Source of the DNA: Anaerolinea sp. | Lineage (GTDB): Bacteria > Chloroflexota > Anaerolineae > Anaerolineales > Villigracilaceae | Length of the DNA: 64,000 nucleotides | Reading direction: 5' to 3' | Assembly: GCA_020723805.1 (NCBI GenBank) | Contig: DYID01000003.1 | Location: 124,001 to 188,000 of the forward strand | Shown here: piece by piece, positions 24,515 to 32,607 of the stretch | Layout of the letters: each line of letters begins with the position of its first letter | How positions within the stretch are numbered: position 1 is the first letter of the stretch | The notes under the pieces: model-generated | The model's input: only the letters and a program-made list of their open reading frames with translations | Databases searched by the model: none | What the model was told of the DNA's origin: nothing | Program-made: the position numbers and the translations under genes

Positions 24515-25315
24515 ATGAAGAAAAACGTCTTTTGGAACTGGTTCTGGATTTTCATCAGCCTGGTGTATTTCTTCATACCGCTCTACGCCACCTTCAATTT
24601 TTCACTGAAGGCTCGCAAGGGAGAACTCAGCCTGCTGGCGTATCAGCAAATGATGGAAGACCCGCGCATCCTGCGTTCTCTCATTTTCTCCACTGAAATT
24701 GGCTTGCTCACCATTCTGCTGGGCTTGCTTTTGATGGTTCCCACGGTGTATTTGGTCCGCTTGAAAGCCCCGCGCCTCCGCCCGGTAATCGAATTCATCT
24801 CCCTTCTGCCTTTTGTCATCCCTGCCATTGTGCTGGTCTTCGGCTTGATCCGCACTTACAGCGGAGGACTTTTACCGCTGACCAACAACTACACGGGCTT
24901 GAATTTCCTCCTGATCGCCGGATATGTGGTCATTGGTCTGCCGTATCTCTATCGGTCGGTGGATGCCGGCATGAGCGCCATTGACGTGGTCACGCTGACC
25001 GAAGCCGCGCAATCGCTGGGCGCATCCTGGCCCACCATCATGCTCCGCGTCATCATCCCCAACCTGCGCTCTGCCATGCTGGGAGCGGCTTTTCTCACCC
25101 TTGCCATTGTGCTGGGTGAATTTACCCTCGCCACCTTCCTGGTGGGGCTGAAAGCCTTTGGTCCCGTCATTTGGCAGGTGGGACAAAACCGCGCCTACGA
25201 AGCCTCTGCGCTGGTCATCGTCAGTTTCATCATCACCTGGGTTCTGATGGGTTTGATTAATTTCGTGGGTCGCCGCGGCGCAGCCGATGGAAGCGTTGCC
25301 GCCGGTCCGCGTTAA
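24515..25315 (+). CDS. ABC importer permease 2
   Basis: 266 residues with the MetI-like fold. The EAA loop reads VVTLTEAAQSLGASWPT followed by MLRVIIP, around 160-185. It begins 10 bases after permease 1 with a GATGG spacer and forms the heterodimeric channel with it. The hydrophobic N-terminal helix follows a short basic start. Similar to PotC/AfuB-type second permeases. Confidence 0.9.
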   Translation: MKKNVFWNWFWIFISLVYFFIPLYATFNFSLKARKGELSLLAYQQMMEDPRILRSLIFSTEIGLLTILLGLLLMVPTVYLVRLKAPRLRPVIEFISLLPFVIPAIVLVFGLIRTYSGGLLPLTNNYTGLNFLLIAGYVVIGLPYLYRSVDAGMSAIDVVTLTEAAQSLGASWPTIMLRVIIPNLRSAMLGAAFLTLAIVLGEFTLATFLVGLKAFGPVIWQVGQNRAYEASALVIVSFIITWVLMGLINFVGRRGAADGSVAAGPR

Positions 25316-25339
25316 TCCCTGCTGTTGGAAGGTGTCAAC

Positions 25340-26401
25340 ATGTCGTTTTTAGTCTTGGAAGATATATCCAAAGTGTTTCCCACGGCGGTCGGGGTGGAAA
25401 AATTCGACCTGTCGGTGGAACGAGGCGAATTCATTTCCTTCCTGGGTCCATCGGGTTGCGGCAAGACCACCACCCTGCGCATGGTGGCGGGATTCGAGTC
25501 TCCCACCACGGGACGCATCATCCTCAACGGCGAGGACATTACCGACCGCCCCCCCAACCAGCGCAACGTGGGCATGGTGTTTCAATCCTATGCGCTGTTC
25601 CCCAACATGACCGTGGCGCAGAACATCGGCTTCGGCTTGAAAATCCGCAAGGAACCCGAATCCGCCATCAAACAGCGCGTCGCGGAAATGCTGGCGCTGA
25701 TACACCTCGAACAAAAAGGCAACAGTTTCCCCCACCAGCTCTCCGGCGGACAGCAGCAGCGCGTCGCCTTGGCGCGCGCGCTCGCCATCCGTCCGCAGGT
25801 GCTTCTGCTCGATGAGCCGCTTTCCGCGCTGGACGCCAAAATCCGCGTCTCCCTGCGCGCCGAAATCCGCGCCATCCAGCGTCAACTGGGCATCACCGCC
25901 ATCTACGTCACCCACGACCAGGAAGAAGCGCTCTCCATTTCAGACCGCATCGTGGTCATGCACGAAGGCAAGATCGAACAGGTCGGCACACCTTTTGAAA
26001 TCTACAACTTCCCCACCACGCGCTTTGTCGCCAACTTCGTCGGCTCGCTGAATACCGCCGAGGTTGAGGTGATGGACCCAAGCGCCGGCATTGTGGCGAT
26101 GAACGGTATCCGCCTCACATCGGCAAGTGACCTGAAAGAGAAGAGAAAAGGCGACAAAGTGATGATCGCCATCCGCCCGGAACGCATCGGCTTTATCGCC
26201 GAAGGGGAGAAAGAAAACGTCTTCGACGGTAAAGTCGAAAACATCACCTTCCTCGGCTCCGTCGTCCGCATTCAACTGCGCGTCGGCGGGACTGTTTTCA
26301 ACATGGACACCTTCAACCGCCCGTCCCTGCAACTGCCGCAGACCGGCGACACGGTGCGGGTGACCTGTTCGTCGAAAGCGGTGCTCGTCCTGAGCGAATA
26401 A
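25340..26401 (+). CDS. ABC importer ATPase
   Basis: 353-residue nucleotide-binding subunit. Walker A is GPSGCGKTTTLRM (about 38-50), Q-loop VFQSYALFPNMTV, signature LSGGQQQRVALARALA, Walker B LLLDEPLSALDAK and the switch His in YVTHDQEEA. The C-terminal ~110 residues form a TOBE domain, typical of iron, spermidine and sulfate importers. The ATG at 25340 has GGAAGG 7 bases upstream; a TTG five codons earlier is less likely. It completes a four-gene importer that ends at a bidirectional terminator. Confidence 0.93.
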   Translation: MSFLVLEDISKVFPTAVGVEKFDLSVERGEFISFLGPSGCGKTTTLRMVAGFESPTTGRIILNGEDITDRPPNQRNVGMVFQSYALFPNMTVAQNIGFGLKIRKEPESAIKQRVAEMLALIHLEQKGNSFPHQLSGGQQQRVALARALAIRPQVLLLDEPLSALDAKIRVSLRAEIRAIQRQLGITAIYVTHDQEEALSISDRIVVMHEGKIEQVGTPFEIYNFPTTRFVANFVGSLNTAEVEVMDPSAGIVAMNGIRLTSASDLKEKRKGDKVMIAIRPERIGFIAEGEKENVFDGKVENITFLGSVVRIQLRVGGTVFNMDTFNRPSLQLPQTGDTVRVTCSSKAVLVLSE

Positions 26402-26420
26402 CCGCGTATCCCCAAAGAAA

Positions 26421-26453
26421 AACGACTCGAGCGCATTGACGCGTCGAGTCGTT
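26421..26453. terminator. Bidirectional terminator
   Basis: Perfect 10-bp stem AACGACTCGA / TCGAGTCGTT with an internal GCG/CGC extension, A-rich on the left and T-rich on the right. It separates the ABC operon from the converging hypE gene. Confidence 0.85.
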
Positions 26454-26469
26454 TCATTTTCCGAGCCCT

Positions 26470-27534
26470 TCAGCAAATTCTCGGCAGCATCTCCCCTGCC
26501 AGCATGTCCACCACGCGCGTACTGCCAATGGCAGTCTTGAGCAGCACACGCCCCTTCGGCTCCGCCGTCACCTCGCCGATGATGACCGCGCCTTCGCCGT
26601 AGCGCGTGTTCCTCATCACAGCCAAAACCTTTTCCGCCTCTTCGCGCGGCAGAATGCAGACCACCTTCCCCTCGTTGGCAATGTAAAGGGGGTCGAATCC
26701 AAGCATCTCGCAGGCAGCGGCAACTTGCGGGTGGACGGGAAGCGTCCGCTCGTCCAGCAGGATGCCCACGTTGGACTGAGCCGCGATTTCGTTGAGCGTC
26801 GTCGCCAATCCGCCGCGCGTCGGGTCGCGCAGAACATGGATGTTCGGACTCGCATCCAGCATTGCCTCGATGAGATGATTGAGCGGCGCGACATCGCTTT
26901 GGATGCTGGACTGAAAGCCGAGTTCGCCGCGCGCGCCGAGGACAGCGATGCCATGATCGCCGATCGTGCCGGACAGGATGACTGCATCGCCCGCCCGAGC
27001 ATTCGCCCCGCCGAGGTCCACCCCCTCGCGCACCACGCCGACCCCTGCGGTGGCGATGTACAGCCCGTCGGCTTTCCCTTTTTGCACCACCTTCGTATCG
27101 CCCGCCACGATTTGAACGCCCGCTTCCTCCGCCGCCGCCTGCATGGACTCGATCACGCGCTGGAGCGTTTCCATCGGCAGACCCTCCTCGAGGATGAAGC
27201 CCGCCGTGAGGTACAGCGGCTTTGCGCCGAGCATCGCCACATCATTGACCGTGCCGCACACTGCCAGTCGTCCGATGTCGCCGCCGGGGAAGAACAACGG
27301 CGAGACGACATGCGCATCTGTGCTGATGGACAACCGCTGACGCCCATCGGGCATCACCAGCGCCGCATCGTTCCCCGCGCTCAAGGCGGGATTCCGAAAC
27401 GCCGGCAGGAACGCCTTCTGAATCAACTGGTGACTCATCCGCCCGCCCGCGCCGTGTCCCATCACAATTTGCTCGCCGTGAGGCAGGGGAGGATGGCAAA
27501 CCGCGCCTTCGAGGTTGGGTAATTCTTCAGTCAT
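26470..27534 (-). CDS. hypE: Hydrogenase maturation protein HypE
   Basis: 354 residues of the AIR-synthase/PurM fold. GHGAGGRMSHQLIQ near residue 26 begins the ATP-binding region, and the protein ends in MLPRIC, whose terminal Cys accepts the carbamoyl group from HypF and is dehydrated to the thiocyanate that becomes the cyanide ligand of [NiFe] centres. The ATG at 27534 has GGGAG upstream. It is the last gene of hypA-hypB-hypF-hypC-hypD-hypE, all on the minus strand. A 7-bp-type repeat separates it from hypD. Confidence 0.96.
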   Translation of the reverse strand: MTEELPNLEGAVCHPPLPHGEQIVMGHGAGGRMSHQLIQKAFLPAFRNPALSAGNDAALVMPDGRQRLSISTDAHVVSPLFFPGGDIGRLAVCGTVNDVAMLGAKPLYLTAGFILEEGLPMETLQRVIESMQAAAEEAGVQIVAGDTKVVQKGKADGLYIATAGVGVVREGVDLGGANARAGDAVILSGTIGDHGIAVLGARGELGFQSSIQSDVAPLNHLIEAMLDASPNIHVLRDPTRGGLATTLNEIAAQSNVGILLDERTLPVHPQVAAACEMLGFDPLYIANEGKVVCILPREEAEKVLAVMRNTRYGEGAVIIGEVTAEPKGRVLLKTAIGSTRVVDMLAGEMLPRIC

Positions 27535-27548
27535 GGATACTCCCAGCA

Positions 27549-27606
27549 AAGAAAGAGGAAAGATGAAAGGCATTTTCAACCCTCTTTCCTCTTTCTTCTT
27601 TCATTC
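27549..27606. repeat. Heptad-type inverted repeat (GAAAGAG family)
   Basis: GAAAGAG, GAAAGAT, GAAAGGC units face CCTCTTT, CCTCTTT, CTTCTTT units across a short centre, in the hypD-hypE gap. The hypD stop TGA abuts it. Confidence 0.8.
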
Positions 27607-27608
27607 TT

Positions 27609-28691
27609 TCACCTCCCATACCGATAATACGCCGCGCACGCCCCCTCCGCCGAGACCATCGTCGCGCCAAGCGGATGTTCCGGCGTACATTGCTTCCCGA
27701 ATGCTGAACAATCGTGCGGTTTCTTCAAGCCTTGCAAAATCTGACCTGCAATGCACAGCGGCGATTCCTCCGCGCGGACGGCTTCCACATCGAAGCGCTT
27801 CTCGGCGTTGAACTCGTCGAACTCCGGGCGCAAACACCAGCCGCTCATGGGAATCATCCCAATGCCGCGCCACTTGCGGTCGCACTCCATGAACACCTTG
27901 TTGATGGCATCCTGCGCGGGCTTCAACCCCTCGAACGTGACCGCCCGCTGGTAAGCGTTGGCAACTTCCACTTTGCCCGCCTCCAGCAATTGCACGGCGG
28001 TCAAAATTCCCTGCACAATGTCGAGCGGCTCGAAGCCCGTCACCGCCATCGGGACCCGAAACTTTTCCGCCAGCGGCGGATACTCCCAATAGCCCATCAC
28101 CGCGCACACATGACCCGCCAGCAAAAATCCCTGCACACGATTGGCGGGCGAACTCAAAATGGCGTGAATCGCCGGCGGCACGCGCACATGCGAAACCAGA
28201 ATCGAAAAGTTTTTCAACCCCAGCCGCTGTGCCTGTAACACACTCATCACGTTCGGCGGGGCGGTGGTCTCGAAGCCGATGGCAAAGAACACCACCTGCT
28301 TATCGGGGTTTTGCTGCGCCAGCGTCACCGCATCGAGCGGGGAATAGACCACGCGCACATCGCCGCCCTGCGCCCGCACCGAAAACAGGTCACGCCCCGA
28401 GCCGGGCACCCGCAGCATGTCGCCATAGGAGCAAAAGATCACGTCCGGGCGTGAAGCGATGGCGAGCGCCTTGTCAATCAACTCCAGCGGCGTCACACAC
28501 ACCGGACAGCCCGGTCCATGCACCAACTCGATTTCCGCCGGCAGCAGTTGATCAATCCCATGCCGAACGATGGCATGAGTCTGCCCGCCGCAAATCTCCA
28601 TCAGCGTCCACGGGCGCGTCACCGTGCGGCGAATCTCCTCGATCACGCCCTGCACCAGCGCTGCGTCGCGGTATTCCGTTACATACTTCAT
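27609..28691 (-). CDS. hypD: Hydrogenase maturation protein HypD
   Basis: 360-residue iron-sulfur scaffold on which the Fe(CN)2CO group is built with Hyp[10 protein letters not shown] (about 31-39) contains one of the catalytic cysteines, and [10 protein letters not shown] and [12 protein letters not shown] are the conserved central motifs. The C-terminal cysteines needed for the [4Fe-4S] cluster are present ([18 protein letters not shown]). It overlaps hypC by 4 bases, implying coupled translation. Confidence 0.96.
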   Translation of the reverse strand: MKYVTEYRDAALVQGVIEEIRRTVTRPWTLMEICGGQTHAIVRHGIDQLLPAEIELVHGPGCPVCVTPLELIDKALAIASRPDVIFCSYGDMLRVPGSGRDLFSVRAQGGDVRVVYSPLDAVTLAQQNPDKQVVFFAIGFETTAPPNVMSVLQAQRLGLKNFSILVSHVRVPPAIHAILSSPANRVQGFLLAGHVCAVMGYWEYPPLAEKFRVPMAVTGFEPLDIVQGILTAVQLLEAGKVEVANAYQRAVTFEGLKPAQDAINKVFMECDRKWRGIGMIPMSGWCLRPEFDEFNAEKRFDVEAVRAEESPLCIAGQILQGLKKPHDCSAFGKQCTPEHPLGATMVSAEGACAAYYRYGR

Positions 28692-28942
28692 GTCGTACCG
28701 GGTCCCAGTTCTTCCTCAACGTTCGAAATCTGCCTGAGCAGGTCGAGCGTCTCCTTTGCCTCCGCCTCGCTCAACAGACTGATGGCAAACCCCACATGGA
28801 TGACGCAATACTCACCCACCTGTGCCTGCGGCACGTAATCGAGGCAGGCTTCACGAAAGATGCCCCCAAAATCCACCTTTGCCATTTTCAAACCATTCTT
28901 CTCATAAATCTCGACGATCTTTCCAGGCACACCCAGGCACAT
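28688..28942 (-). CDS. hypC: Hydrogenase maturation chaperone HypC
   Basis: 84-residue HypC/HupF protein beginning MCLGVPGK, whose Cys2 binds the iron during ligand assembly. The start at 28942 is set by this motif; a ten-residue longer reading is rejected because the Cys must be penultimate. It lies 1 base after the stop of hypF and overlaps hypD, so the operon is tightly coupled. Confidence 0.96.
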   Translation of the reverse strand: MCLGVPGKIVEIYEKNGLKMAKVDFGGIFREACLDYVPQAQVGEYCVIHVGFAISLLSEAEAKETLDLLRQISNVEEELGPGTT

Positions 28943-28943
28943 T

Positions 28944-31268
28944 TCAACCTCGCAATCTGGCTGCCGCAATTACAGCCTGCCCAAGCGAGAGCCCGCCGTC
29001 GTTCGCGGGAACCTCGCGATGAATGTATACCTTGAAATCATCCTCACGCAAAAGCGCAAACGTTCGCCGCAGAAGCGTGATGTTTTGCCACACCCCGCCG
29101 GAGAGCACGACCGACCGAATCCCCGTATCTTCGCCGATCTTCCGAACCGCATCCCGCACCGCCTGCGCCAGACCGTTGTGAAAGCGCGCCGAAATTTTCG
29201 GGATGGGGACTCCTGCCCTCACATCCCTCACCAACGCCTCGACCGCGCTTCGGACTCCGACCCAGCCTGCTTCCACGCCAAAGGCATAGGATTCCGCCTC
29301 AGCCTCGTCTGCCAGCGCCTCGAACTCGATTGCCGCCTGTCCCTCATAATTGACCTTCTGCCGCACGCCTGCCAGCGCCGCCGCCGCGTCGAACAGCCGC
29401 CCCATCGAGGAGGTCAGCGGCGTGTTGATTTGCCTCTCCAACTGCGCCCGCAGCATGACCAACTCCTCAGCGGAAAAATCCTTCACCGGCGCAAGGTCTG
29501 TCTCCCACTCCATGCCCAGGCTCCACAGCAAAGCCAGCGCCGTGCGGGCGGGACGCTTGATTGCCGCATCGCCGCCCGGCAAAGGAAAGTATTCCAAATG
29601 CGCCGCCCGCCGATACGACTTGTACTCCGCGACCAGCAACTCCCCGCCCCAAATTGCGCCGTCTTCACCGTAGCCCGTCCCATCGAACGCCGCGCCGATG
29701 ACCGGTTCACTGAGTCCATGCTCCGCCATGCACGCCGCAATGTGCGCGTGGTGATGTTGGACCGCCACAGCCGGCAAGCCTTCCCGCTCGGCGCGTTCCA
29801 AGGCATATCGCGTTGCAAGGTAGTTCGGGTGCATGTCGTGGGCAATCGCTTCCGGCTTCACGCGGAACAACCGCTCGAAATGCTCCACGCCCTGCTCGAA
29901 CGACTTCAACGTCTCGTAGTTTTCCATGTCGCCAATGTGGTGACTGAGGAAGGCGTAGCGTCCGTTTGTGATGCAGAACGTGTTCTTCAACTCCGCCCCC
30001 GCCGCGAGGAGCTGCGGCACATCGAAGGGCAGTTTGACAGGGAAAGGTGAGTAACCACGGGAGCGGCGGAGAGGATAAGTGATCAGTGAACAGTGATCGG
30101 TCTTTTCACTGACCACTGATAACTGATCACCAATCACTCTGACGACCGAATCATCACACCTCACATAAATATCCCGATCATGCATCAGGAAGGCATCGGC
30201 AAGAGAAGCAAGGCGCCGGCGGGCTTCATCGTTGCTGGTGGCGATGGGTTCTTCGGAGAGATTGCCGCTGGTCATCACGAGGGCAGAGAATAGAGATTGG
30301 TCATTGTTAAATAGTAAATAGTGCAACGGCGTGTATGGCAGCATGACGCCCAGCGTATCCTGCCGCGGGGCGACTTCTTTTGCGATGTTCGATTCGGGTT
30401 TGCGCCGGAGCAGAACGATGGGGCGGGCGGTAGAGGTCAGTAATTGACGCTCGGCTTCATTGACAAAGCAATGCTGTTCGATGGTCTCCAAATCGGGCAT
30501 CATCAGCGCGAAGGGTTTGTCCACGCGCAGTTTGCGGCGGCGCAGTTCGTTTACGGCGCTGGAATTCGTCGCATCGCAGGCGAGGTGAAAGCCGCCCAAG
30601 CCTTTGATGGCGACAATTTTTCCGTCTGCCAATAGTCGCTGTGTTTCTAAAATAGCATCGTCACTCGGAAGCGACGTTTGACCTTCGACGTTTGACAAAT
30701 TTTCCAGCCACACCTTCGGTCCGCATACGGGACACGCCACCGGCTGGGCATGAAATCTGCGGTTCGATGGGTCGTTATATTCGCGCTCACAGTCGGGGCA
30801 CATCGGGAAGGATGCCATCGTCGTGTTGGGGCGGTCGTAGGGGATGTCTTTGATGATGGTGAAGCGCGGTCCGCAGTTGGTGCAGTTGATGAAGGGGTAG
30901 CGGTAGCGGCGGTCGCTGGGGTCGAAGAGCTCGCGCAGACAGTCGTCACAGACGGCAACGTCGGGCGAGATGGGCTGGAAGGCGGAGGGAATGGCTTCAG
31001 AGTGGATAATGCGAAAGGTGTTGAATCCGTTTGCAGGGCAGAAAGAGGCGGTCAGTTCGTCTATGCGGGCAAGCGGCGGGGCTTCATCGCGCAACGCTTT
31101 GAGGAAGGCATCCAGCGCATCCCGTTCGCCATCCACTTCTATGTCCACGCCGGCGGAGGTGTTGCGCACCCAGCCTTTGAGATTCAACCGCATGGCAAGG
31201 TTATAGACAAACGGACGGAAGCCAACCCCCTGAACAATGCCCGTGATGTGAATGCGAGCGCCTACCAT
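28944..31268 (-). CDS. hypF: Carbamoyltransferase HypF
   Basis: 774 residues. The N-terminal acylphosphatase domain starts GIVQGVGFRPFVYNLAMRL. Two zinc-finger blocks follow (CDDCLRELF with NCTNCGPR, then CPDCEREY with CPVCGPK). A YrdC-like domain and a C-terminal Kae1-like domain complete it. It makes carbamoyl-AMP and transfers carbamate to HypE. Between 377 and 397, just before LRRSRGY, the protein has about 20 extra residues (GDQLSVVSEKTDHCSLIT) encoded by a heptad-repeat hairpin that is otherwise intergenic in this genome; a shorter repeat-like stretch encodes NNDQSLFSAL near 315. The frame remains open, so the protein is probably functional. Confidence 0.95.
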   Translation of the reverse strand: MVGARIHITGIVQGVGFRPFVYNLAMRLNLKGWVRNTSAGVDIEVDGERDALDAFLKALRDEAPPLARIDELTASFCPANGFNTFRIIHSEAIPSAFQPISPDVAVCDDCLRELFDPSDRRYRYPFINCTNCGPRFTIIKDIPYDRPNTTMASFPMCPDCEREYNDPSNRRFHAQPVACPVCGPKVWLENLSNVEGQTSLPSDDAILETQRLLADGKIVAIKGLGGFHLACDATNSSAVNELRRRKLRVDKPFALMMPDLETIEQHCFVNEAERQLLTSTARPIVLLRRKPESNIAKEVAPRQDTLGVMLPYTPLHYLLFNNDQSLFSALVMTSGNLSEEPIATSNDEARRRLASLADAFLMHDRDIYVRCDDSVVRVIGDQLSVVSEKTDHCSLITYPLRRSRGYSPFPVKLPFDVPQLLAAGAELKNTFCITNGRYAFLSHHIGDMENYETLKSFEQGVEHFERLFRVKPEAIAHDMHPNYLATRYALERAEREGLPAVAVQHHHAHIAACMAEHGLSEPVIGAAFDGTGYGEDGAIWGGELLVAEYKSYRRAAHLEYFPLPGGDAAIKRPARTALALLWSLGMEWETDLAPVKDFSAEELVMLRAQLERQINTPLTSSMGRLFDAAAALAGVRQKVNYEGQAAIEFEALADEAEAESYAFGVEAGWVGVRSAVEALVRDVRAGVPIPKISARFHNGLAQAVRDAVRKIGEDTGIRSVVLSGGVWQNITLLRRTFALLREDDFKVYIHREVPANDGGLSLGQAVIAAARLRG
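30077..30137. repeat. Heptad hairpin inside hypF
   Basis: AGTGATC, AGTGAAC, AGTGATC units (30078-30098) face CACTGAC, CACTGAT, AACTGAT, CACC units, with a TCTTTT centre. It inserts in frame in the YrdC-like region of hypF. Confidence 0.85.
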
Positions 31269-31307
31269 TGGTGATTGGTAATTGGCGATTGGTAATTACG
31301 ATTTACC
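31262..31307. repeat. Heptad inverted repeat upstream of hypF
   Basis: TTGGTGA, TTGGTAA, TTGGCGA, TTGGTAA heptads then TTACGAT, TTACCAA. The hypF start codon abuts the first unit (CACCAATG on the minus strand). Confidence 0.85.
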
Positions 31308-31312
31308 AACTC

Positions 31313-31396
31313 ATGTTACGCGGTAGCGCGAGATTTATCTCGCATTTTCAGGCGACATGAATGTCGCTCTACGAAGCAACTGCGTAAGGTGAGTTA
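31313..31396. repeat. TTACGC-family hairpin element, copy 3
   Basis: Contains GCGAGATTTATCTCGC and GCGACATGAATGTCGC hairpins between TTACGCGGT and ACTGCGTAA-type ends. It lies between hypB and hypF. The two hairpins appear in the reverse order from the copy at 56604, consistent with inversion. Confidence 0.8.
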
Positions 31397-31400
31397 CCAA

Positions 31401-32060
31401 TTACTCCTTTCGAGTGTTTTCGATGAGCCACTGAATCCAACCATCGAAGCCTTCGCCTGTGATACAGGAAAGCGGGAAGGTGACGACACCGGGGTTGAGC
31501 GCCTGCACGCCGCGCTGGAAGTAGTCCATGCGGAAGGGGACGTAGGGCAGGAGGTCTATCTTGTTGATGACCAGCGTGTCCACGCCGCGATAGGTGGCAG
31601 GATACTTGTAGGGTTTATCGTCGCCTTCAGGAACAGAGGCAACGAGGACAGTCTTGTGCGTGCCGAGTTTGAAGTTGGCGGGGCAGATGAGGTTGCCGAC
31701 GTTCTCGACGATGAGCAGGTCGAATTGCGTGAGGTCGAGGCGGTCGAGCGCGCCGCGCAGCATCACGGCGTCGAGGTGGCACTCGCCGCCGGTGTTGATT
31801 TGGACGGAGGCGTCGGCGCCTGCGGCAGCGGCGCGGTCAGAGTCGAGGGAGGTGGCGATGTCGCCGTCCACGGCTGCCACGCGGAGCCTGCCCTTGAGGC
31901 GCGGCAGGGTCTGTTCGATGAGGGAGGTCTTGCCCGCGCCGGGCGAGGCGATGAGGTTGATGGAGAAGACTCCCGCAGCATCGAGACGGGCGCGGTTTTC
32001 CTCTGCCAGGCGGTCGTTGGCGTTGAGGATGTTTTCGACGACGGAGATGGTTTGGGGCAT
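31401..32060 (-). CDS. hypB: Hydrogenase nickel-insertion GTPase HypB
   Basis: 219-residue GTPase. P-loop ASPGAGKTSLIEQ, the DGDIATSLDSDRAAAAGA switch region, the metal-binding His/Cys region GGECHLDA, and NKIDLLPYVPF as the guanine-specificity motif. There is no histidine-rich N-terminal nickel store. The ATG at 32060 is preceded by AGGAAT. The TAA stop lies in a TAATTGG heptad. It works with HypA to insert nickel. Confidence 0.95.
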   Translation of the reverse strand: MPQTISVVENILNANDRLAEENRARLDAAGVFSINLIASPGAGKTSLIEQTLPRLKGRLRVAAVDGDIATSLDSDRAAAAGADASVQINTGGECHLDAVMLRGALDRLDLTQFDLLIVENVGNLICPANFKLGTHKTVLVASVPEGDDKPYKYPATYRGVDTLVINKIDLLPYVPFRMDYFQRGVQALNPGVVTFPLSCITGEGFDGWIQWLIENTRKE

Positions 32061-32070
32061 GGGGATTCCT

Positions 32071-32135
32071 CGTTTACCATTTACCAATTACTCATTACCA
32101 AGAGGTAAATGGTAAGTGGTGATTGGTAATTATTC
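32071..32135. repeat. Heptad inverted repeat between hypA and hypB
   Basis: TTACCAT, TTACCAA, TTACTCA, TTACCAA then GGTAAAT, GGTAAGT, GGTGATT, GGTAATT. It also supplies the TAA stop of hypA. Confidence 0.88.
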
Positions 32136-32471
32136 CACATCTATTGATTCCAGCAAAAATTCTTCACCGGCGATGATCTTTGCGCCGATGTTACCGCATT
32201 TCGGACAGATGAATTCTCCGTCTGTGGGGTGATATTTTTCGGCGCAGGACAGACATTGCAATTCGGCGGGCACGCGGCGAAAGCGCAGGACGGCGTTCTC
32301 GGCGATGGTATCTTTGGCGATGATATCCCAATAGAACTGAACCGAGTCGTCCACCATGCTGGAGAGTTCGCCCATCACGATGTTCAGTCCAAGCACCTTT
32401 TTGGCGTTCGCCCTCTCGGCGTGGTCGAGGGCAATCTTCAAAAGGGATTGGGTGACCGGTAATTCGTGCAT
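32130..32471 (-). CDS. hypA: Hydrogenase nickel chaperone HypA
   Basis: 113 residues. MHELPVTQSLL is the N-terminal nickel-binding motif (His2), and CLSCAEKYHPTDGEFICPKCG is the zinc site of two CxxC pairs, separated into short pieces at about 73-76 and 90-93. First gene of the hyp operon. A promoter with an FNR-like site lies just upstream. Confidence 0.95.
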   Translation of the reverse strand: MHELPVTQSLLKIALDHAERANAKKVLGLNIVMGELSSMVDDSVQFYWDIIAKDTIAENAVLRFRRVPAELQCLSCAEKYHPTDGEFICPKCGNIGAKIIAGEEFLLESIDVE

Positions 32472-32485
32472 GGGTTTCTACAATC

Positions 32486-32528
32486 ATTGTAGCCACCCCG
32501 CCCCTTTTGCCGTGATGATGAACATCAT
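32486..32528 (-). promoter_or_regulatory. FNR-like class II promoter of the hyp operon
   Basis: TGAT-GAAC-ATCA (32516-32527) lies inside the larger inverted repeat TGATGATG-AA-CATCATCA (32513-32530). It is centred 33 bp from a minus-strand -10 TACAAT (32491-32486). This matches class II FNR activation (site near -41.5). The -10 is also part of the palindrome CTACAATCATTGTAG. Confidence 0.6.
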
Positions 32529-32607
32529 CATTTAGCGGGGAGAAAAGGCACAGGCAAATGAGGAACGCCGCCCGAAACTTGGTAAAATCCTTCGCAAGGA
32601 TTCATCC

